Origin: Runella sp. SP2
Lineage (GTDB): Bacteria; Bacteroidota; Bacteroidia; Cytophagales; Spirosomataceae
Length of the DNA stretch: 64,000 bases
NCBI RefSeq assembly: GCF_003711225.1
Contig: NZ_CP031030.1
Coordinates: forward strand, 6,313,501-6,377,500
Direction: 5' to 3'
Both the position numbers and the translations under genes were made by a program. Position 1 is the first letter of the stretch. Each line of letters starts with the position of its first letter. The notes beneath the pieces are model-generated. The model did no database searches. It was given only the letters and a program-made list of their open reading frames with translations, and was not told where the DNA came from. Positions 1-7,189 of the stretch are shown one piece after another.

Positions 1-2
1 TA

Positions 3-56
3 CGCGAAAATCTCATTGCCGAACGAGGTCTTAAAACTGTAGCGACTGGCTTGTAA
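3..56 (+). CDS. 3' end of an upstream gene (partial)
   Basis: The open frame entering from the left edge ends with TAA at 54-56 and encodes only the last 17 residues (RENLIAERGLKTVATGL). The stop lies one base before the ATG of the following sugar kinase, so the two genes are almost certainly co-transcribed. In Bacteroidota such a kinase often follows a sugar isomerase or an aldolase/dehydrogenase gene, but the visible tail is too short to identify the product. Confidence 0.6.
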   Translation, partial: RENLIAERGLKTVATGL

Positions 57-57
57 G

Positions 58-1464
58 ATGAAAACTCCTGTTTGTGCCGTATTGGATATTGGTAAAACCA
101 ACAAAAAAGTATTCCTCTTTGACGAAAACTACCGTATCGTTTTGGAAAAATCGGGGCAATTTCCCGAAACAACCGACGAAGACGGCGACCCTTGCGAAAA
201 CGTAGCCCTGTTGACCGATTGGGTCATCCAATCGCTCCAAGAAGTGTTATCGCTCGAAGAATACGACGTCAAAGCCATTAACTTTTCAACCTACGGAGCA
301 AGTTTTGTTCACGTAGGCGAAGACGGCAAGCCCGTTGCTCCTTTGTACAATTACCTAAAACCGTACCCTGAGGCACTCAAGAAACAATTTTATGATACCT
401 ACGGCGGGGAGCAAGAGTTTTCGCGCAAAACGGCCTCTCCTATTTTAGGGAGCCTCAATTCGGGCATGATTATTTATCGCCTGAAGCATGAAAACCCTGC
501 GTTATTTGAAAAAATAAAGTATTCACTGCACTTACCCCAATACGTCAGTTCGCTGATTTCTGGGCAATTTGCTTCCGATATTACGAGCATTGGTTGCCAT
601 ACCAACCTTTGGGATTTTGATACAAATGATTACCACGCTTGGGTGTCCAATGAGCAAATCGGAGATAAACTTGCTCCTATTCAGTCCGCAGACGTGGTTT
701 CTACTCACGTGCTCAATGAGCAAGAGCGCATTGTGGGCGTCGGTTTGCACGATAGTTCATCGGCTTTGATTCCGTATTTGGTTAGCTTTTTAGAGCCCTT
801 TGTATTGATTTCAACGGGAACGTGGTGCATTAGCCTCAATCCTTACAATCATACGCCGCTCACAGCCGAAGAGCTTCAATACGACTGTTTGTGCTACATG
901 CAGTACAACGGCAAACCTGTGAAGGCATCGCGCTTATTTGCGGGCTATGAACACGAACAGCAAACCAAGCGATTGGCGACTCATTTCGACAAAGACCTGG
1001 ATTTTTACAAAAAAGTAGCGTTTGATGCGGCTCTCATTCAGCAACTCAAAACCGATAAAAAAACCGAAGGCATCGACTTTGAAAGTCTCTCAAAACCTCC
1101 GATGACGGAAGGATTGTTTGGGAAACGTGATTTGGCAGCTTTCGACTCGTATGAGCAAGCGTATCACCAGTTGATTTTGGACATTGTCGGTCAGCAAATC
1201 ATTTCGACGGAGTTGGTTTTAAGAGGCTCAACTGTCAAGCGGATTTTTGTGGACGGTGGTTTTTCCAAAAACCCAATTTATATGAATCTGTTGGCAGGGG
1301 CTTTTCCTGACCTAGAGGTATTTGCGGCATCGGTTGCCCAGGCGACTTCGTTGGGGGCGGCGTTGAGCATTCACCGCCACTGGAACACCAAAACACTCCC
1401 TCCCGATTTGATTGATTTACGTTTTTACAATAGCCATCTTTCCCTCGACGGATTAGCATCGTAA
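58..1464 (+). CDS. FGGY-family carbohydrate kinase (rhamnulokinase/fuculokinase-like)
   Basis: A 468-residue sugar kinase of the FGGY family, which phosphorylates a ketose or pentulose with ATP in the cytoplasm. The N-terminal phosphate-1 loop LDIGKTNKKVFLFD (residues about 9-22), the mid-protein STGTWCISLNP segment and the C-terminal ATP-binding VDGGFSKNP segment (about 398-406) are all visible, and the length is normal for the family. The start overlaps the tail of an upstream gene almost directly (1-nt gap), which suggests a sugar-catabolic operon running in from the left. A hairpin with a T-run follows at 1484-1522, so this is the last gene of that operon. The substrate cannot be fixed from sequence; L-rhamnulose or L-fuculose are the usual ones in this subgroup. 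Confidence 0.85.
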   Translation: MKTPVCAVLDIGKTNKKVFLFDENYRIVLEKSGQFPETTDEDGDPCENVALLTDWVIQSLQEVLSLEEYDVKAINFSTYGASFVHVGEDGKPVAPLYNYLKPYPEALKKQFYDTYGGEQEFSRKTASPILGSLNSGMIIYRLKHENPALFEKIKYSLHLPQYVSSLISGQFASDITSIGCHTNLWDFDTNDYHAWVSNEQIGDKLAPIQSADVVSTHVLNEQERIVGVGLHDSSSALIPYLVSFLEPFVLISTGTWCISLNPYNHTPLTAEELQYDCLCYMQYNGKPVKASRLFAGYEHEQQTKRLATHFDKDLDFYKKVAFDAALIQQLKTDKKTEGIDFESLSKPPMTEGLFGKRDLAAFDSYEQAYHQLILDIVGQQIISTELVLRGSTVKRIFVDGGFSKNPIYMNLLAGAFPDLEVFAASVAQATSLGAALSIHRHWNTKTLPPDLIDLRFYNSHLSLDGLAS

Positions 1465-1483
1465 CCTTTCTCTATAAACCCCT

Positions 1484-1522
1484 AGCCGCCAATTGGGATC
1501 AAACCCGCTGGCGGCTTTTTTA
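1484..1522 (+). terminator. Rho-independent terminator after the sugar kinase
   Basis: Arms AGCCGCCA (1484-1491) and TGGCGGCT (1509-1516) are exact complements and are followed by a T-run. It sits 20 bases after the kinase stop codon. Confidence 0.8.
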
Positions 1523-1572
1523 TTAAACGGATATTTCTACCCCTACCCCCATCTCAACTGCCCGCTTCTTCG

Positions 1573-1580
1573 TACATTTG
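1573..1580 (+). promoter_or_regulatory. -7 box of a Bacteroidota promoter for hemE (TACATTTG)
   Basis: TACATTTG matches the Bacteroidota -7 consensus TAnnTTTG exactly. It ends only four bases before the hemE ATG at 1585, so transcription would begin at or beside the start codon and the mRNA may be leaderless. No clear TTG -33 element is visible at the expected distance. Confidence 0.5.
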
Positions 1581-1584
1581 CAGT

Positions 1585-2619
1585 ATGGAATTACTACAAA
1601 ATGACTTGTTTCTGCGTGCTGCACGCGGAGAAAAGACCGAACGTGTACCTGTTTGGATGATGCGTCAAGCGGGTCGAATTTTAGCCGAGTACCGTGCTGT
1701 GCGCGAGAAAGCAGGAAGTTTTATCCAATTGGCCACCACGCCCGAGCTAGCCGCCGAAGTGACCATCCAGCCCGTTGATTTGTTGGGCGTAGATGCTGCC
1801 ATCATTTTTTCTGACATTCTCGTAGTGCCCGAGGCCATGGGATTGCCCTATGAAATGGAAGAAAAACGCGGCCCCGTATTTCCGAACGTTGTTAAAACCA
1901 CGGCCGATATCGACGCCTTGCGCATTGCCGACCCCGAAGCGGACTTAGGCTATGTGCTGGAAGCCATCAAAATCGTGAAGCGTGACCTCAACGGCCGCGT
2001 ACCACTCATTGGCTTTGCGGGCGCTCCATTCACTATTTTTTGCTACATGGTAGAAGGCCGTGGGTCAAAGACATTTTCGGTAGCTAAAAAAGCCCTGTAT
2101 GCTGACCCCGAGTTTTCGCATAAACTACTCCAAAAAATTACGGATAGTACCATCGCTTATTTAAAAGCCCAAATTGCCGTAGGTGCTAACTTGGTTCAGA
2201 TTTTTGATTCATGGGCAGGAATTCTTTCTCCAGAGCAATACCGCGAGTATTCGTTGCCTTATATCAAACAAATCTGCGATGCCATTAACGAAGCCCCCGT
2301 TACGGTTTTTGCCAAAGGAGCGTTTTTCGCCCGACACGAAATCGGTCAGTTAAGCTGTTCGGTAGTAGGATTGGACTGGAACATGGACGCTGCTGAGTCG
2401 CGCGTGCTGATTCCTAACAAAACCCTCCAAGGCAACCTCGACCCCTGCGTATTGTACGCGCCTTATGACCAAATTCGTAAGGAGGTGCGCAAGATGATAG
2501 ATACTTTTGGAACACAACACTACATCGCTAACTTAGGACACGGCGTTTATCCTGACACCGACCCCGACAAAGTGCGTTGTTTTATCGACACTGTGAAGGA
2601 ATATTCTAGCAACCTATAA
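1585..2619 (+). CDS. hemE: Uroporphyrinogen decarboxylase
   Basis: Decarboxylates the four acetate side chains of uroporphyrinogen III to give coproporphyrinogen III in haem biosynthesis; a cofactor-free cytoplasmic TIM-barrel enzyme. The 344-residue protein has the family signature near the N-terminus ([17 protein letters not shown], about residues 21-37), the catalytic aspartate region [16 protein letters not shown] (about 72-87) and the C-terminal [12 protein letters not shown] signature. Length is normal. It stands alone, preceded by a terminator and its own promoter-like box and followed by a gap of about 95 bases. The short distance between promoter box and ATG is the only unusual feature. 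Confidence 0.97.
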   Translation: MELLQNDLFLRAARGEKTERVPVWMMRQAGRILAEYRAVREKAGSFIQLATTPELAAEVTIQPVDLLGVDAAIIFSDILVVPEAMGLPYEMEEKRGPVFPNVVKTTADIDALRIADPEADLGYVLEAIKIVKRDLNGRVPLIGFAGAPFTIFCYMVEGRGSKTFSVAKKALYADPEFSHKLLQKITDSTIAYLKAQIAVGANLVQIFDSWAGILSPEQYREYSLPYIKQICDAINEAPVTVFAKGAFFARHEIGQLSCSVVGLDWNMDAAESRVLIPNKTLQGNLDPCVLYAPYDQIRKEVRKMIDTFGTQHYIANLGHGVYPDTDPDKVRCFIDTVKEYSSNL

Positions 2620-2714
2620 AAATTAACTCTTTTTAACGATTTTGTCACATACTTATCATAGTTTGGAATCGTTTTTGTATTAGAGCAGTTATTATCCCCA
2701 AACCCGCTAAAGCT

Positions 2715-3494
2715 ATGAAAGAGTGTGTGGTAGTGATTCCGACGTACAACGAGATTGAGAACATTGAAGCGATTATTCGCCGTGTGATGGGTCTTTCGCA
2801 GCCTTTTGACATCCTGATTGTGGATGATGGCTCGCCCGATGGCACTGCACTCAAAGTAAAAGAGCTTCAAAACGAATTTACTGGTCGCTTACATATTTTG
2901 GAACGAAAAGGTAAACAGGGATTAGGTACGGCCTATATCCACGGTTTCAAGTGGGCAATTCGGGAAGGATACCGCTATCTGTTTGAAATGGATGCCGATT
3001 TCTCGCACAATCCAGCTGATTTAGAACGCCTTTACCAAGCCTGTTCCGAAGGCGGTAGCGACATGGCGATTGGTTCGCGTTACATCAAGGGTGTTAACGT
3101 GGTCAACTGGCCAATGGGGCGCGTACTAATGTCCTACTTTGCGGGGGTATATGTGCGTTTCGTAACGGGTATGCAAATCATGGATCCTACGGCGGGTTTC
3201 ATTTGCTACAAACGCGAAGTGCTTCAAGGCATTGGTCTCGACGACATTAAGTTTGTGGGCTACGCTTTCCAGATTGAAATGAAGTTTAATACTTGGAAAT
3301 ACGGGTACCAAATTACGGAAGTGCCCATCATTTTCACCGACCGTACCAAAGGCGTTTCTAAAATGTCCACCAAAATTTTCAAAGAAGCCGTACTAGGCGT
3401 ACTTTATCTTAAAATTCGCAGCTTCTTTAAAACCTACATTCGCCATAATGAGCCGAAAGAGGTGCCTATCATGGGCATTACTGAAATGGCGTAA
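2715..3494 (+). CDS. Polyprenol-phosphate mannosyltransferase-like GT2 glycosyltransferase
   Basis: A 259-residue family 2 glycosyltransferase of the Dpm1 type, which transfers a sugar, typically mannose from GDP-mannose, to a polyprenyl phosphate on the cytoplasmic face of the membrane. Visible motifs are VVIPTYNEIENIEAIIRR at the N-terminus, the nucleotide-binding ILIVDDGSPDGT (about 34-45), and the metal-binding MDADFSHNP segment (about 92-100). There are no C-terminal membrane helices, so it is the short soluble Dpm1-like form rather than the ArnC/GtrB form. The ATG is supported by the motif starting right after it. A strong terminator follows. The donor sugar is not provable from sequence, but a GDP-mannose dehydratase lies in the same window. 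Confidence 0.85.
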   Translation: MKECVVVIPTYNEIENIEAIIRRVMGLSQPFDILIVDDGSPDGTALKVKELQNEFTGRLHILERKGKQGLGTAYIHGFKWAIREGYRYLFEMDADFSHNPADLERLYQACSEGGSDMAIGSRYIKGVNVVNWPMGRVLMSYFAGVYVRFVTGMQIMDPTAGFICYKREVLQGIGLDDIKFVGYAFQIEMKFNTWKYGYQITEVPIIFTDRTKGVSKMSTKIFKEAVLGVLYLKIRSFFKTYIRHNEPKEVPIMGITEMA

Positions 3495-3512
3495 TCCAAT
3501 TTTATTTTTCCC

Positions 3513-3549
3513 AAAAACCGCTTTAGACACTCCTAAAGCGGTTTTTTTA
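3513..3549 (+). terminator. Rho-independent terminator after the GT2 gene
   Basis: AAAAACCGCTTTAG and its complement CTAAAGCGGTTTTT flank a six-base loop and run into T residues, 18 bases after the glycosyltransferase stop. Confidence 0.85.
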
Positions 3550-3579
3550 TGTTGTAAAAAATATTTTTCGTAAAATGTA

Positions 3580-3610
3580 TTGACATTATATGTATATACA
3601 TATATATTTG
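3580..3610 (+). promoter_or_regulatory. Promoter of the YceI gene with a palindromic operator in the spacer
   Basis: A -33 TTG at 3580-3582 and a -7 TATATTTG at 3603-3610 are 20 bases apart, an excellent Bacteroidota promoter. The spacer holds a perfect 18-bp palindrome TATATGTATATACATATA (3587-3604) that touches the -7 box. A dimeric repressor bound there would block RNA polymerase. The predicted leader is about 35 bases. Confidence 0.6.
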
Positions 3611-3651
3611 CATCATCAATTTTGATATAACTCAATTAAGACAATACAGCA

Positions 3652-4185
3652 ATGGCAACTTCAACATGGGTAATCGACCCAACACACTCAGAAGTACAGT
3701 TTAAAGTAAAGCACCTTGTGATCTCAACCGTAACAGGTAGCTTCAAATCATTTGAAGGTTCAGTTCAAACCGAAGGCGATAGCTTCGACGGGGCGAGCAT
3801 CCAATTTACAGCCGACGTAAACAGCATTGACACCAACATGGAACAGCGCGATGGTCACTTGAAAAGCGCTGATTTCTTTGATGCAGAAAACTTCCCCACA
3901 CTTTCGTTTGCTTCTACGTCATTTGTACAAAAAGGTGATGATGAATTTACACTTACGGGAGATTTGACCCTTAGAGGTGTAACAAAATCTATCAGCCTTG
4001 CCGTTAACTACGGTGGTCAAATGGTAGATTTCTACGGAAATACCAAAGCAGGTTTTGAACTTACAGGAAAAATCAACCGTAAAGATTTTGGTTTGAACTG
4101 GGGAGCAGTAACCGAAGCAGGTGGTGTGGTAGTAAGCGACGAAGTAAAACTTCACTTCAATATCCAAGTAGCGAAACAAGCGTAA
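3652..4185 (+). CDS. YceI family protein (isoprenoid-binding lipocalin-like)
   Basis: A 177-residue single-domain YceI protein, a beta-barrel that binds a polyisoprenoid or similar lipid. It begins TSTWVIDPTHSEVQFKVKHLVISTVTGSF, the typical family opening, and contains TADVNSIDTNMEQRDGHLKS and FELTGKINRKDFGLNW, both family hallmarks. Unlike Proteobacterial relatives it has no signal peptide, so this member appears cytoplasmic. It is monocistronic, with a strong promoter carrying a palindromic operator candidate upstream and two hairpins downstream, so it is probably switched by a dedicated regulator that is not in this window. Confidence 0.92.
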   Translation: MATSTWVIDPTHSEVQFKVKHLVISTVTGSFKSFEGSVQTEGDSFDGASIQFTADVNSIDTNMEQRDGHLKSADFFDAENFPTLSFASTSFVQKGDDEFTLTGDLTLRGVTKSISLAVNYGGQMVDFYGNTKAGFELTGKINRKDFGLNWGAVTEAGGVVVSDEVKLHFNIQVAKQA

Positions 4186-4195
4186 TGAGACTTGA

Positions 4196-4228
4196 GTAGC
4201 AAAGCAAAAGTTAAATTTGCTTTGCTAC
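4196..4228 (+). terminator. Hairpin after the YceI gene
   Basis: GTAGCAAAGCAAA (4196-4208) pairs with TTTGCTTTGCTAC ending at 4228. There is no long T-run, so it is a weaker terminator or an mRNA-end stabilising stem. Confidence 0.5.
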
Positions 4229-4235
4229 TTACAAC

Positions 4236-4271
4236 AAAAGCGGCGATTTTCAGATGGAAATCGCCGCTTTT
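4236..4271. terminator. Bidirectional terminator between convergent genes
   Basis: AAAAGCGGCGATTT (4236-4249) and its exact complement AAATCGCCGCTTTT (4258-4271) form a stem with A/T tracts on both sides, between the YceI gene and the transglycosylase gene that converges on it. Confidence 0.8.
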
Positions 4272-4293
4272 GTTTGTACTACTAGAAGAACTA

Positions 4294-5316
4294 CTAAGCC
4301 GCTAAAGGCGAAGCAGTGCTTAAATCTAGGCTACGCGACTCAGCCAACAACGCTTTGAGGTCGTTGCGGCGGCGGTAGTTTAATCGGATGGCACGCCACC
4401 AAATGTAGCGCTGGTGCTTTTCCGAATTTTGTGCCAATTCGAGATCTGCTTTTTCCTCATTATAAGGAAAATGAAATACCCCTGTTCGTTTGAACGAAAG
4501 CGGTATTAGCTCTTCAAAGCCTGTTACCATCGCTTCATTGAGCGAAGTTACAACTTCCGCAAGCTGCAATTCGTTGGTAGCATTTGGTTTTACCTTAATT
4601 TTAGGTGGTGCTACCAAGCCCAAAGCCAGTCCAAACTGCTTCATAAATTTAACGAGAGAAATCTCTTCCAGGATCACTGGTGCATATACCTCTGGGCGCG
4701 TAAAGAGCTCTTTTGCCGCCAATACGCGGTAGAGATACTTACGGTTCTCGGCACTGATACGAAGTTTGTAATACCCCGTTTTACCGTGCCTACCCAAGTA
4801 TTTTCTTACTTTGGTAGGCCCTGCGTTATAAGCAGCGGCTACCATCGACCACGACCCAAGTTCGTGGTACAGATTGACAAAATACTGACAAGCAGCGTGT
4901 GTAGATTTCACTAAATCTTCCCGCTCATCGACGTTTTCGTTGATGACTAAGCCCATCGCACGGGCTGTTTGTGGCATAAATTGCCAGTACCCATAAGCAC
5001 CTCGGTGTGAAACTGCCTTTGCTTCAAGTGCACTTTCGACTACGCACAGGTATTTAAAATCTGAAGGGACTTGGTACTGCTTTAGAATCGGTTCAATCAC
5101 ACGAAAGAATTTCTGCGCGCGAGGTTTTATCTCTTGAAGGGGCATACTAGCTGTATGCATCAACGCAGATTGAAAATAAGTAAGTACCTGCTTTTCGTAA
5201 ACTGGCAATGGTTCGTCACAAAAACGGATACAAGTAGATTCGTTAAAGCCCTCGGCTTGCGCTCCTACTGTGTACAACAGAAGTGTTGAAAGAATAAGAC
5301 ATTGTTTCCTTTTCAA
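4294..5316 (-). CDS. Lytic transglycosylase (MltD-like SLT domain), secreted
   Basis: A 340-residue periplasmic murein lytic transglycosylase that cleaves the MurNAc-GlcNAc bond with formation of 1,6-anhydroMurNAc. A signal peptide (MKRKQCLILSTLLLYTVGAQA) is followed by the SLT domain: FKYLCVVESALEAKAVSHRGAYGYWQFMP contains the catalytic glutamate (VESAL) and the GAxGxWQFMP signature, and AAAYNAGPTKVRKYL is the conserved AYNAG motif (about residues 160-174). No C-terminal LysM repeats are present, unlike full MltD. The gene stands alone between the bidirectional terminator and a 290-base AT-rich gap. Confidence 0.88.
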   Translation of the reverse strand: MKRKQCLILSTLLLYTVGAQAEGFNESTCIRFCDEPLPVYEKQVLTYFQSALMHTASMPLQEIKPRAQKFFRVIEPILKQYQVPSDFKYLCVVESALEAKAVSHRGAYGYWQFMPQTARAMGLVINENVDEREDLVKSTHAACQYFVNLYHELGSWSMVAAAYNAGPTKVRKYLGRHGKTGYYKLRISAENRKYLYRVLAAKELFTRPEVYAPVILEEISLVKFMKQFGLALGLVAPPKIKVKPNATNELQLAEVVTSLNEAMVTGFEELIPLSFKRTGVFHFPYNEEKADLELAQNSEKHQRYIWWRAIRLNYRRRNDLKALLAESRSLDLSTASPLAA

Positions 5317-5549
5317 AACAAATTTTGGTTAGTTAAACATTGCGACGTATAGTCTTAAAAAAGTCACAGGACGCCGCTTTTCCATAGCTGATTTTGCTTT
5401 GTTAACGTAAAGTTAGTAAAAAATTGTACAATTACCCAATTATTTATCGGTAGATTATCAGGTAGTTGCAAAAAACCACTCTACGTTTTATCACAAAGGA
5501 ATCAAAAACCGTGCCTAATTCTTAGCTGTTTTTACGGGCAAAAGTCAAT

Positions 5550-5580
5550 AAAAAAAGGCTGCCTTTTTACAGCAACCTTT
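5550..5580 (-). terminator. Likely terminator after the GH3-type gene
   Basis: Read on the minus strand, AAAGGTTGCTG and CAGCCTTTTTT form an imperfect GC stem running into a T-tract, 27 bases after the stop of the GH3 gene. In the gap 5317-5549 I see no further gene, only AT-rich sequence that should include the promoter of the transglycosylase. Confidence 0.55.
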
Positions 5581-5606
5581 CTTCTGGCCTTTGGGGCTTT
5601 TATTGG

Positions 5607-7094
5607 TTATTTGGCCAAAGCATCGGCTATTTTTCGGTCATTTGCCAAACGAGGGACTTTGTTTTGCCCACCTAATTTCCCTTGCGAACGCATGTAATCA
5701 ATGAACGCATTTTTGGGCAGGGCATTGATTTTAAGCGGCCGTAAAATACTTCCCGAAATTAAGTCATCGTAATAGACGTTTAATTTTGCCAAACGTTCGT
5801 CAATGTCTTTGGCAAATTGCTCCATGTTCTTAGGGAGTGTTGCAAATTCAATGAGCCACTCGTGATAAGGCAAACCCTCAGAAGGAGTCACCATCGGAGC
5901 CACCGTAAACTCTACGACTTCAGTTTCGGGGTGGCGCTGCATCGCGTATTGAAGTGCCTTTTCCACTTCTTCGCCAATGACGTGCTCACCAAAGGCCGAA
6001 ATAAAGTGCTTGATGCGCCCAGTTACCAGCAAACGGTAAGGGTCTTTAGACACAAATTTCACGGTATCACCGATTGAGTACCCCCACAGTCCTGCATTGT
6101 TGTTGATAATCAGGGCGTAGTTTTTACCGACTTCCACTTGTTCGAGGGTCAAGCGAGTGGGGTTTTCGTTGAAAAACTCGTCAGCAGGAATAAACTCGTA
6201 GAAAATACCTGTATCGGCCAACAACAACAAGCCTTCAGAATCTTGAGAATCTTGGTAAGCAATAAAACCTTCCGAAGCGGGGTACATTTCAATTGAATCA
6301 ATTTTTTTGCCAATCGAGTCAAATAATTTGGCACGATACGGTTCAAAATTTACCCCACCATAAACAAATAACTGAAAGTCAGGGAAAACATCTTTGATGG
6401 GTTTGCCCGTACGCGCAATGATACGGTCAAAATACATCTGCACCCAAGGCGGAATGCCCGAAATCAGGGACATCCGTTGATTGATGGTTTCGTCGATGAT
6501 ACGCTCTAGCTTCTCTTCCCACTCTTCGATGCAGTTGGTTTCGTAAGAGGGCATTTGGTTGGTGCGCAGGTACGCGGGCACGTGGTGGTTAGAGATACCT
6601 GACAAACGACCCGTAGGTACACTTCCTTTCGTATCTAAAACGGGACTGCCCGACAAGAAGATAAGTTTTTGGTCTAAAAATTCTGCTTTGCCTGTTTCGT
6701 GAATGTAATTCAAAAGGGCATTGCGAGCAGAATCAATGTGATTGGAGATAGAGTCTTTGCTAATAGGGATGTATTTGGTGCCAGAAGTAGTACCCGAAGT
6801 TTTGGCAAAATAAATAGGCTTGGCAGGCCACAGCACATCGTCTTTACCGTCGATGACTTGTTGGATATACCCTTTCAAGTCTTCATAATCCCGCACAGGG
6901 ACGGCTTGTTTAAAATCTTCGTACGAATGTATGTCCTTAAAAAAGTGCTCTCGTCCGAACACCGTATGTTTGGCTTGACCAATTAGGCGCTGACGCCAAT
7001 TGTCTTGAGCGGCGGGTGCATTGTACATCCACCCTTGTTGCTGGTTAGCAATGTACCGAGCCAGCGGCTTACTAAGCGAAGAGCGAAAGCCCAT
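5607..7094 (-). CDS. GH3 auxin-responsive promoter family protein (acyl-adenylate amide synthetase-like)
   Basis: A 495-residue member of the GH3 family, relatives of plant enzymes that adenylate a carboxylic acid and join it to an amino acid. The ATP/AMP-binding loop FAKTSGTTSGTKYIPIS (about residues 95-111) is characteristic, as is VYGGVNFEPYR and the MYPASEGFIAYQD segment (about 275-287). Full length for bacterial members. Substrate and physiological role in Bacteroidota are unknown; the gene is common in the phylum. It is monocistronic, ending in a hairpin, and separated by about 95 bases from the OmpA-family gene upstream. Confidence 0.88.
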   Translation of the reverse strand: MGFRSSLSKPLARYIANQQQGWMYNAPAAQDNWRQRLIGQAKHTVFGREHFFKDIHSYEDFKQAVPVRDYEDLKGYIQQVIDGKDDVLWPAKPIYFAKTSGTTSGTKYIPISKDSISNHIDSARNALLNYIHETGKAEFLDQKLIFLSGSPVLDTKGSVPTGRLSGISNHHVPAYLRTNQMPSYETNCIEEWEEKLERIIDETINQRMSLISGIPPWVQMYFDRIIARTGKPIKDVFPDFQLFVYGGVNFEPYRAKLFDSIGKKIDSIEMYPASEGFIAYQDSQDSEGLLLLADTGIFYEFIPADEFFNENPTRLTLEQVEVGKNYALIINNNAGLWGYSIGDTVKFVSKDPYRLLVTGRIKHFISAFGEHVIGEEVEKALQYAMQRHPETEVVEFTVAPMVTPSEGLPYHEWLIEFATLPKNMEQFAKDIDERLAKLNVYYDDLISGSILRPLKINALPKNAFIDYMRSQGKLGGQNKVPRLANDRKIADALAK

Positions 7095-7189
7095 TTTTTC
7101 GTAGTTATAATGGTTATACGGAAAGGCGATACACCTACCGACGCACCAAAAATAGACGATTTATGGCGTTTGCTCAAAAAAAGCGTTGT

